A stretch of 64,000 nucleotides of DNA from Voacanga thouarsii (taxonomy: Eukaryota; Streptophyta; Magnoliopsida; Gentianales; Apocynaceae), in assembly GCA_026120185.1 (NCBI GenBank), contig JANUWF010001479.1, forward strand, positions 2,108,001 to 2,172,000. The letters run 5' to 3'. The notes below the pieces were generated by a model. It had not been told where the DNA came from and did no database searches. It saw nothing but the letters and a program-made list of their open reading frames with translations. Each line of letters starts with the position of its first letter. The stretch's first letter is position 1. The position numbers were made by a program, and so were the translations under genes. Positions 42,695 to 51,880 of this stretch are shown piece by piece.

Positions 42695-43345
42695 ACTAAA
42701 TTAACTAGATAGCCAAATCTTAGTAATGACAATGTCCCTACATCATTTCCAATGAATAGAGTGTCATCCACATATAGGACAAGAAAAACCACATTTATGC
42801 CTTCTAATTTCCTGTTCACGCATGGTTTATCCTCGTTTTGAATGAAATTATAAGACTTTACAGTTTCATCAAAATGAATGTTCCATGTTCTAGATGCCTG
42901 TTTAAATCCATAAATGGATTTCTTAAGCTTGCAGACCATATGTTCTTGGCCTTTAGCAATAAAACCTTTCGGTTGGGACATATAGATGTCTTCGTTAAGA
43001 TGGTCATTAAGAAATACCTTCTTGACATCCATTTTCCATATCTCATAGTCGTAATGACATGCAATGGTAAGTAGGATACAGATGGACTTAAACATGGCTA
43101 CCGGGGAAAAGGTTTCATTATAATCAATTCCCTCTTTTTGAGTATACTCTTTCGCCACAAGCTTAACTTTGAAGGTTTTCACCTTTCCATCTACTCCCTT
43201 CTTTCTCTTGTATAGCCACTTACATCCAATGGGTTTTATCCCTTCAGGTGAAGCTACAAGATCTCAAACCTGATTGAAGTATATAGACTCAATCTCGGCT
43301 TTCATTGCTTTATGCCATAGATTTGCATTGGCATCAGTAATAGCT
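42695..43345 (-). pseudogene. Cop2 reverse transcriptase
   Basis: The open frame 43182-42691 contains FKVKLVAKEYTQKEGIDYNE, WKMDVKKVFLNDH with the first catalytic Asp, KLKKSIYGFKQASRTWN and FLVLYVDDTLFIGN with an intact YVDD box. Upstream, IKPIGCKWLYKRK is readable to about 43260. Of the three related copies this RT has the fewest breaks. The frame shifts into the RNase H piece at 42691-42694. Confidence 0.88.
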
Positions 43346-44760
43346 TCTTCGTATCTAGTGGAATCTTGCTCCTAATGGTAAAAGATCAGCTCGAAAGCCT
43401 CTCATATCCATCTTTCTGGAACTCTAAATATCCTCTCACTACGACGAAGCTCCGTTTGTACAGGTTCTTGAGGTTGTATCTCTTCTTATTCCATAATCGG
43501 GTTTAATGAAGTTAATTCCAAAAATAACTTCTTCTCGAGTTTCAACCTTATTGAACCTTTAGTTGAAATACTTTGATCATCCTCCAAGTATCTAGCATTA
43601 GTACTTACCAGTATTTTCTGTTCCTTAGGATGATAAAAGTAACCTCCTTTTGTCCTTTTTGGATACCCAACAAAGTAGTATAATTCTGATCCTGATTCTA
43701 ACTTGTCTCATTTGATCAGTACATAAGTTGGATAGCCCCATATCTTGAGATGATTTAAACTTGGCTTACGCCCAATCCACATCTCATAGGATGTCCTAGT
43801 TATTGACTTGGAAGGTACCAAGTTTAGAATGTATGTCGCTGTTTCCAAGGCGTATCCCCAAAAAGAAACCGGAAGAATAGCATGAGACATCATGCTTCAA
43901 ACTATTTCTATTAATGTCCTATTTCTTCTCTTAGCTACTCCATTCTGTTGGGGTGTACCCGGCGCAGAGAGTTGGGATACTATTCCATGATATACTATGT
44001 AATCCTTAAACTCATTGAGGAGGTATTCTCCACCACGATCCGATCGTAAAGTTTTGATCAGTTTACCTGTCCGACACTCCACTTCAGCCTTAAACTCTTT
44101 GAATTTGTCAAAAGAGTCAGAGTTGCAACTAATCAGGTAGACATAACCAAATATAGTACAATCATCTGTGAAAGTGATGAAGTACTCAAAGCCCCCTCTA
44201 GCTTGAGTAGATAAAAGACCACACATCAGTATGAACAAGACTCAATATCTCCTTAACTCTATCAGTCTTTTAGGTGAACGATCTTTTGGTCATTTTTCCC
44301 ATAAGGCAGGATTCACACTAAAGCCAACTTTCCAATCTTAATGAGCTCAATGGCCTATCATGGACTAACCTTTAAATCTTGATTGAGTTAATATGGCCTA
44401 ACCTTAAATTCTAAAGATATGAGTCATTTACATTTGTTTTTCTCTTTTTATTTAAAGGTTTAGATTGAGTGTTATTTATTTGATTGTTTGTAGGATTTAA
44501 AAAGAATAAGTTTTCATACATGTGTCCTGTAATAAAACTTCTCCATTTCTAATGGTAGTAATACCAGAATTGAAAGAAACAGAATATCTATAATTTATTA
44601 GCTTTGCATCTAAAATCAAATTCTGTCTAAAACCGAATACATATAAAATATCCTTTAATACAGCCATTTTATTACAATAAAAAACAAAATTCAGCTCTCC
44701 CACTGCAAGGGCCTATACTCGTACTCCATTTCCTACTCGTATTCCATGCTCGTTCTTCTG
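43346..44760 (-). pseudogene. Cop2 integrase
   Basis: The gag-pre-integrase part is readable at 44703-44400 (LKDILYVFGFRQNLI, then the H-L-R-L-GH region in broken frame). The core at 44238-43897 carries ARGGFEYFITFTDDCT, LRSDRGGEYLLNEF and NGVAKRRNRT. The catalytic Glu, 35 residues after the second Asp, is Lys (VAKRRN). The C-terminal part follows at 43893-43708 (SFWGYALETATYILN, RKPSLNHLKIWG). The linker to RT (43600-43350) keeps DPIME and EPVQ-like fragments only. Confidence 0.86.
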
Positions 44761-45660
44761 TAGTCTTCTTGTCTTCCTAAACCCCTGCAAGGAGTTACAT
44801 ATATGATCAGTGGTACCAAAATCAACAATTTAAGTGGAAGTTGATCCAACCATTGAAATAGACTCTAGATAGAGAATAATACCTGTAGGGTTTTTCTTGG
44901 CCTGAAGTTCTGGACACTCTTTTTTCTAGTGTCCCTTCTGCCCGCATTTGAAGTATTTGCCTTTGGGCTTGTTAGGCTGGGCCTGTGTGTTTCCCTTTTT
45001 CTTCTTAAACTTCCTGGACTTGGGCCCAATTTCAGAAGAAAAAGTCCTAACAATCATAGCCTTGGACTGTGGCTTCATGATCTTTTCCGCCACTTAGAGC
45101 TCTTTCATTAACTCAGTTAAAGTCATATTCAAATTGTTCATGTTGTAGTTCAACTTGAACTGGTTTAAAGAGCTCGGTAGAGATTCGAGAACCATATCCA
45201 TTTGGCTCTTAGGGTCAATAACAGCCTATAAGACTTCCGCTTCCTCGAAAGTAGTAATCATTTTAAGCATATGCTCCCTCAGCCATCATAGTGTTTATGA
45301 TCATCCTAAGAGCTTCTTGCCCTGCGGCCTGTTCTTATTGGTGAACATTGAGGCTAATAATTGGCTAATGTCATATGCAGTGACCATGTGCTCATGTTTT
45401 GACTGAAGCACATTAGACATGGAAGCCAACATGTAATATCAAGCCATTTCATTAGTCTTCTTCTATACTTTTTCAGCCTCACGCTCCTCTGTAGTGGAAC
45501 CCTCCCTAATAACAGGATAGGTTTCAAATAGGACATACTTGTACTTTTTAGCAGTGAGTATTATGTCCAAGTTTCTTTTCCAATCCACATAATTTGGATC
45601 CGTTAGCTTATTCTCACGGAGAATAACGGCCAAATGACTAAAAGAACCTCCACCAACCAT
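44761..45660 (-). pseudogene. Cop2 gag and protease
   Basis: Starts at the ATG near 45660 (MVGGGSFSHLAVILRENKL, then YVDWKRNLDIIL), the UBN2-type gag start. A stop after EREAEKV is followed by readable SMSNVLQSKHEHM and later NYNMNNLNMTLTELM-like sequence to 45080. The zinc knuckle near 44945-44890 reads KYFKCGQKGH, a stop, then KKECP: the first Cys has become Tyr. The protease site near 44835 reads IVDFGTTDH instead of DSGAT. No functional gag product is expected. Confidence 0.85.
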
Positions 45661-47450
45661 TTCTAAAAAATTGAAATTAAAAGAAAACTCAGTTTGTGAA
45701 AAATAAAATAATTTGTGACTTTATCCTCATATTAAATCTGATAATAGTTAACCTTATCACCATTATCTTTAATATGATTGATTTAGCTCTTAGAAAAACT
45801 GACATAACTTCTTGGGAAGATTAATAGTTTTCTAAGCTAAGTGTATTAACCACCACAAATTAATTTCTCTTCTGGGTAATGATCCAGAAGATAACTCCAT
45901 CGTGGGATGACCGTTTCTTTTTATTTCATATGGACATTCCTCGTACTATAACCTCTAACGTGGGCTGGCCGATCATAACACGTGTCCCGAGTTATTAATT
46001 ACATCCATCCATTAGTTCTAGATCCTTATGGTATCCCCATCTTATACAGGTTCACTCTCAGGATGATGCGAGGGGACCCACGATCTCTAATAAGGATCGT
46101 GATGGAAGCCATGGGGCCGTTGGAACCTCTATTCTACTTAATATTTTAAAATAAGGGTTTTTCTTAGAAAATATATTTTAAAAATTTTAATTAAGTTTCC
46201 TTTTAACTCAAAATAAAATATCTAAACTCATAAAAGTTTATATGTCAAGGTTTATATCATTTTTGAGAAATTTTTCCATGGATTAATTTTATTTAAGTTA
46301 ATAAACTTAATAATTTCAAAAAAAATTCAATAAAACTTTCAAAAGATTTTGATCTCAAGTTTAATTTGACAAAAATAATTTTTCTTGTTAAAATTCAATC
46401 AAAATGGTTTTTTTTATTTTAATTCACAAAAATATCTAAATCCAATATATTTTCTATGTTAAGGATTAAATTCTTTGAGAAAATATCCAAGAATTAATTT
46501 TTGTTCGAATTAAAATTAACCATTTAATTTAAGAAAAATATTTTTCTTTATCAAAATTTCCAAAGACTTTGGTCTTTGAGAAAATGTGCATATAAGGTAC
46601 AAAAAAAAATAAGCATGCTAGAAAAAAACTGTAAACGTTTTCATACTTTTCTATTCTTTTAACCTAAGTGTGCAAATAATAGAATTAAACATATTAATTA
46701 ATAGTCTTATTTAATCCTAAATTTCATTTACTATTATTTTTCATACAAAATATTCAGAGAATATTAATTATTATAATAAAAATAATTTCGCTTAGTATGA
46801 AACCAAAAACCTAAAAAAAAAAAATTATTCAAGTCGGGTCCATGCACCCGCCGTACTGGATCACAACCCATGGGAAAACCCATGGGCCGGATCTGGGCGG
46901 GTGGACCTGGCTCATCCCACACCAGCCCAGCTACGCAATCAAAATTGTTGACTGCACAGTATTGCAATTTGCAATGGCGAACCTCGCAGAAGCACTTCCT
47001 TGCGCCACGCGAGGAAGCCGCTAGCTTCCACGAGGAAGCCATCCTCGCCAGAGGCACTCAGCTTGTGGCTTGGTGGCTCAATCGACAGGTAGCTCTTCAC
47101 ACAGAGGTGGCTCGGCTCGGCTAGTGGCTCAGCTCCACGCGGCTCGGTTTGCTACTGTGCCTTCTTCTGTATATTATTTCCTGTGCATTCTCAAAGGCTC
47201 TATACTCAATTTTTTCCTCCATTTTCACTCAAAAATCATCCAAACAACCGCCTATGCCCTTAAAAAAAAAAATGGGCTTACACAATATCTATGAAAGTAA
47301 TCAAAATACATTATTCCTATGCTTCCACTCGCGAAGCTTTCAGTGAAACTACTCATACCAGTAAATACGAAGGATCACAGATTTCAACCAAAACAAATAT
47401 TTTCTTATTTTCGTTAAGCCTAACATGCTTCCTACATTTTCCAAACCATA
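45661..47450 (-). other. Cop2 5' leader with GC-rich island
   Basis: About 1.8 kb between gag and the primer site, with no coding frame of the element. Most is AT-rich (46140-46830), but 46835-47160 is sharply GC-rich and includes two CCCATGGG palindromes (46867-46874, 46879-46886). Open frames of up to 97 codons appear there only because of the base composition. The Cop3 leader has a GC-rich island at the same relative place. Retroelement leaders commonly hold packaging and dimerisation signals, and the island is a candidate for these. Confidence 0.55.
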
Positions 47451-47464
47451 GCTCTGATACTAAT
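47451..47464 (-). promoter_or_regulatory. Cop2 primer binding site
   Basis: On the minus strand, immediately after the LTR, ATTAGTATCAGAGC matches the usual copia TGGTATCAGAGC site complementary to initiator tRNA-Met, with changes in the first bases. Confidence 0.8.
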
Positions 47465-48943
47465 TGAAGGCATAAAATGGCAAAAATCATCAAAACGAAA
47501 GAATGTTAGGAAAACGAAAAATTTACCTATGTGATTGAATGTCATTCTTCGCACTGGTGTAGATGTCTGTATAAGGATATTTGAGCCTAGTGGATCATGT
47601 CCTTGCAAACGTCTACTGCATCTTATTCACGCGAAACTTTTAATCTTTTGAAATAGTGCCCGTAGCACAGCAGGTGAATGCTTAAGGAAGTGGGTTTACA
47701 ATGCGTTTTTCTTCTCTATGAATTGGGTCTTTTATATGAACAATATGGTTTTCTCTATGATTGCCCAATGAAATAATGAAACAATCATAGCTTCATTTCG
47801 TATTTCATTTCCACACCCTGAGAGAGTAATCCGTTTGCGTGCAAACAGAAAGCTTCCATACTTTTTGTTATCTCGTACATGAAGTAACACGGGTTCCATC
47901 CTGTGTTGTTATTTTTTTTAATTTTAATTAATTAATTAATTAAATATTTTTTTATTTTATTTTACCCTTAGTCTTATTCATTGAGCCAGATAAAATTATT
48001 TATTTTTGGGCTTGAACACCCATAAATAATAAATCTCAATTATTTATTTTCTGGGCTATATTAAACAACCCAGTAAATAATTGACCCCAAGGACAATGCT
48101 GCTTCAGCAAAGTCTTCGACCTACAGGTGTAATGACTAAAATATCCCTTTATGCATCGCTGTGCAACTAGAGAGGAAGAATGTACAAACACCTCTCTAAT
48201 AGACATCTACCATTCTTAGACCTCTAATCTAATAATCCACGACTCTTGGAATGTTTTCACTTTTCGAGGGAATTACCCTAAAGTAAACATTCAAGTCATA
48301 TTCCCCAGGGCCCTGAATAATTACATCATTTGAACAGTCACAAAGGGCGATATAGCGTAGAAGCTATCATGTACAAGTCTGTCTTAACTAACTAATCATA
48401 TATATCCAACATACAAGTATATTAATTTTACGAAAGAACCTCAACTATAATATATTAAAGCATATGCTTCTAATTTCATCAAACTACCAACTTATACTCA
48501 AGCGGTAGAGTATTAGTCCACGTTGTAGCAGTAATAATCTGGGTTTCTTTTAAATAGTACTTTTAGAAATAACTATTACAAGTTCTGTTCTACGTATTTG
48601 AAATACGCTCATTCTATGAAGTGAGTGGACTACTCACTGACTAAAGGTAAGCTATTCTCCATTTGTAATTTATAACATAACAGCCTATACATGATGGGAT
48701 TCCCATTCTAATCAATTGATTAAGAACAAACATTTATGTGTTAAGTAACCCATGATCCGTACCTTATTGGAAAAGACCACCATTCACATAGATCACTTAC
48801 TTAAGTATAATGGATCCTTTCCAAACGAAAATCATGTACAAATAAAATGTAAATTCATAAACAAATTTTGAGAATAAATTTTTTTATTAATAAATTCGAT
48901 AATTATATCAGATAAACTAGTCTAGAGGCCATATATTCCAACA
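47465..48943 (-). repeat. Cop2 5' LTR with internal deletion
   Basis: 1479 bp, colinear with the 3' LTR except for a deletion of about 365 bases after AATAATTGAC (48078), corresponding to 40506-40870 of the 3' LTR. The lost segment includes the TATA-like box, so this copy is probably promoterless. The palindrome is intact (48593-48607). Confidence 0.92.
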
Positions 48944-48948
48944 ATTCT

Positions 48949-49530
48949 AATATCTTTCAAACCAATCTATCTTCTAAATAGGCTTCACCAACATGGTATG
49001 CTTAATTTACAATATCTCTCAATTTATTTCCAAACATGGTTATAGTCTCATGTTCATTCGTATTTAACTCCTCAAATTGAGTTCTCAACAGTTGTCTTTT
49101 TTATCTTCAAATAGTACTGGTTCCTTCAAATATTATTTGCAGTTTGTCCCATGCTTTTTTATTAGATTCACAAGTAGAGATCAACTTGTATTTTTTTTGC
49201 CCAACTGTAAAAAAGATAGTATTTAAAGCATTAGTGTAATTATTTGCAAAGTGACATTCCTCACTCTTCCATTTTGTGATTGGTTTCTCTTTAGACACTT
49301 CAACACTGGTACCCGCTTTAGTTGGTGGTTTCCATTCAACATCGACAAATTTTCATGCAACAATATCTTAGTTTTGAATGAAGATTCTCATCCTAATCTT
49401 CTAATATGCATAATTTGTGCTCTTTTACGATGGTGGTCAAGTGATAGAGTTTTCTTCGTCTACTGGTCCAAACATAATTTCCAAACTAACTGCCAAGATC
49501 TCACCTGCTAAATTAATAGAAACTTCATAC
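48949..49530 (-). pseudogene. Sire1 gag, 5' half
   Basis: Readable as DVEWKPPTKAGTSVEVSKEK, then ITKWKSEECHFANNYTNALNTIFF, SNKKAWDKLQIIFEGTSTI, a stop, FEELNTNEHETITMFGNKL and VGEAYLEDRLV. It reaches the Cop2 insertion within a conserved KILESL segment. The open frame 49298-49107 covers the middle. The start codon region near 49500 is degraded. Together with 39001-39840 this accounts for the whole Sirevirus gag. Confidence 0.82.
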
Positions 49531-49538
49531 TGTGAACT

Positions 49539-49552
49539 GCTCTGATATCACT
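49539..49552 (-). promoter_or_regulatory. Sire1 primer binding site
   Basis: AGTGATATCAGAGC on the minus strand, directly after the LTR end CCTAACA, is a TGGTATCAGAGC-type initiator tRNA-Met site. Confidence 0.8.
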
Positions 49553-50498
49553 TGTTAGGTTTGGCTTGTCAATTTCTTATAGTTTTGTTACACTTCCTGT
49601 TACAGTTATATTAGTTTAACAGATAATAAAGTAAAGAATCTAACAAACACAATAAATTGGTAATGCAGTTTGGCTATTAACAAATCTAAATCTACAGGTC
49701 CTACACCAGTAGAAAGCTTTACTAAAACTTTAACAAAGTTTACAAGGATAATACTTATATCAATCACCAAGTGATCTCTAGTAGACTTTGACAGAACACA
49801 ACTATAGTGTTTATTTATCAAACTTGCTGAAAAACTTCGTCGTAATCAACTCCATGAATTAACTCATTCCAATCGTCATTGCTGCAACTCAATGGATTCT
49901 CGTTTGACTCAACCCTTCATACAGAAAGACTGTATGTTTGAAGAGTGAATTTGATTCAAGCTAACTCAAATAGATAAGGATAATAGACACTAAATATGCC
50001 TAAATTGCTATTGTAACACAACAAAGAGACACACTAACAATAAAAGTTGTAATAGATTACCATCAGTAGATTATTTTGAATATTCAAACTGCACACGAAG
50101 CTTTATAGGAAAACTTCTCAGAATGTTTTCTCTCAAATCTCTATCTATTCACTTTTCGCTCCAACTGTATTTAAACTGTAAAACACATGGTTTGCTTGGA
50201 TTAGGAAACTAATATACCTTACGCGATTCCCTATTCTTCTGTAGTTCCTTTTAGTCACGACTTAATCATCTTTGAATGAGATCTCCTAAAATTTATCTAT
50301 AAATTCCCTAGATGGATTTCCAAATGTCTTCTAAAACTCCAATTGCATCAGACATATACCAAAAATTAGTCTTTTACATAGGTTTTATGACATATTCAGT
50401 TTGTCAAAGACAATTGTTGTAGATGTAATAACAATAACCATATCACAAACTTTCCAAAGTTGAACAAAGTTAGTGGCATTGTTTTAGTTGATACAACA
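49553..50498 (-). repeat. Sire1 5' LTR (right edge tentative)
   Basis: The left edge is fixed by the primer site. The right edge is set at a GATACAACA that would be TGTTGTATC on the minus strand and gives a 946-bp LTR, a normal size for Sireviruses. The 3' LTR is not in the window, so this edge cannot be confirmed. No coding frame. Confidence 0.55.
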
Positions 50499-51880
50499 AA
50501 AAGGGGCAACAAAAATGCTACAAAAGATTAAGTCTGTTACATTTTTCTGGTTTTGTTCTTAAGGGAAAAAAAAGTTTGTAGACTTTAATCCCCATAGGAG
50601 AATGAAATAAGTGACAAATGAGATAAGCCATTTCATTGGTTAATATATGCAAATACATAGCTTTTTAAGGGATAAACATATGTAAGTTAAAATCTATTGT
50701 AAGTATCGATTTTGTTTGTTCAAGTTGATACACAAAATCTTAATTGTTGGGGTTGTTGCTATATTTATAATAAGTGTCCTATATGATAATTTCTCTACTT
50801 TGAAATAAACCCACATTATTAGCTATGGATTTCTCATTCAATCAATTGGCAAAACTATTTTAAATTTTTACATTTTCTTGACTAGTCCTTTAAGGTTCTC
50901 TCTCTCTCTCTCTCAATGGAAAATTTGTGTTTTCACCTTAAGAAATTTTTTAACAAAATTAAAAGAAGAATATTTCAATCACATATTGTACTCTCTTTTT
51001 ATGATATATAGTATTTTCTTCTCAAAATAATTAATAAGGACAAATTACATGAGAGGAGATATTTGGGAGGGGATCCATTTTTTGGCTTTTATACATACAT
51101 GTGGTCCTTATCCCAAATTCTTGTTCCGCTTTGTGTAGCCTATACTTCTTGTGAAAAGGACTTAATACTAGTACACTACTCTTTCATTTGGCTTATAATA
51201 AATACACAATAACGTGAATTACTTATTGAGTCATCAATTTCTTTTTTATTATTTTTTTAAAACTAGTATGATATATGTCATAATATAAAGATTCTTTCTT
51301 TGCACATGCTTAAATAATAATCATTTAAACAACTATGAGATTTTGTAAGAAATCTTTTGATACATTAAACATAGTTCAAGTATTTAGTGTAAAAATTATT
51401 AGAAAAACAATGTATAAACGATTGCTCTCAAACTTTTTTGTTATCATTTCTTTCGTAATGGCTTTGATGCTTGTATTAAGCTTTTCTTTTCTTGTTTATG
51501 GGAAGAATTTTTACAGTTCTATTATTTCTCTTTTTCTTTTTCTTTTTCTTTACCACATAATACTTTGTTTGGGCAAACCTTAACCATGAATCTGTTGATG
51601 ATATGGACATGTTTTGTTTTGATAAATGACTAACAAGTTAGCAGATGAAGGCATCTATTTCTTTTAGTCATGTTTAGAATCAATGTGAAATTATATGCAT
51701 TAAGCTCATCCTCCCCTTTCCATTTTCTTGTTTATTACAAGCCAAAAACTTTAATTCTATAAGAAAAAAGAGTAATTGATCTTTTAATACGATGCACATG
51801 AGGCTTTCTTAGAGTTAGAGTCGTGTTTAGAAATTTGATGGTTCTTGGCAAAATATTTTTAGAGGTCTCGTCTCTTAAAT
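50499..51880. other. Anonymous AT-rich DNA
   Basis: No family recognised. A short (TC) run at 50900-50914 and an 82-codon hydrophobic open frame (51335-51583, rich in Phe/Leu/Ser) are present. The frame has no known domain and AT-driven codons, so I do not call a gene. This may be the genomic DNA into which Sire1 inserted. Confidence 0.45.

Larger units (their letters stand above)
39841..48943 (-). mobile_element. Ty1/copia element Cop2, both LTRs present, nested in Sire1 gag
   Basis: A complete-length 9.1-kb minus-strand copia element: 5' LTR 47465-48943, primer site, leader, gag, protease, integrase, RT, RNase H and 3' LTR 39841-41769. It is flanked by ATTTT (39836-39840) and ATTCT (48944-48948), a 5-bp target duplication with one change. 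Taking it out with one copy rejoins the Sire1 gag in frame. It is closely related to Cop1 and Cop3. Multiple stops, a lysine in place of the integrase Glu, a damaged zinc knuckle and an LTR deletion show that it is dead. Confidence 0.94.
32065..50498 (-). mobile_element. Ty1/copia Sirevirus Sire1, interrupted
   Basis: A minus-strand copia element. From right to left it has 5' LTR (49553 to about 50498), primer site, gag, protease, integrase, RT, RNase H (ending near 35595) and then an extra envelope-like frame (about 34620-33643). The gag form (FEGTSTI, FEELNTNEHET, SLSSRFQPKVIAIEE), the single zinc knuckle before an acidic Ser/Asp tail, and the extra 3' frame identify the Sirevirus lineage. 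It is broken by Cop2 in gag, by a solo gypsy LTR at 32100-33637, and on the left by the CAC-A terminus at 32064. Its 3' LTR is not in the window. Confidence 0.82.

Noticed and set aside
46764..47294. Several overlapping 60-97 codon open frames in the Cop2 leader
   Set aside because: They overlap on both strands and all frames in a GC-rich patch, where stops are rare by composition. None has a domain or matches the Cop3 leader at protein level.
47451..47464. tRNA gene near TATCAGAGC
   Set aside because: The match is short and adjoins an LTR end, as do the similar sites at 49539 and 62368. These are primer binding sites, with no cloverleaf.
51335..51583. 82-codon hydrophobic open frame as a small membrane or secreted peptide gene
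   Set aside because: It is Phe/Leu/Ser-rich, as expected for random AT-rich DNA. There is no conserved motif, no cysteine pattern, and no promoter evidence.
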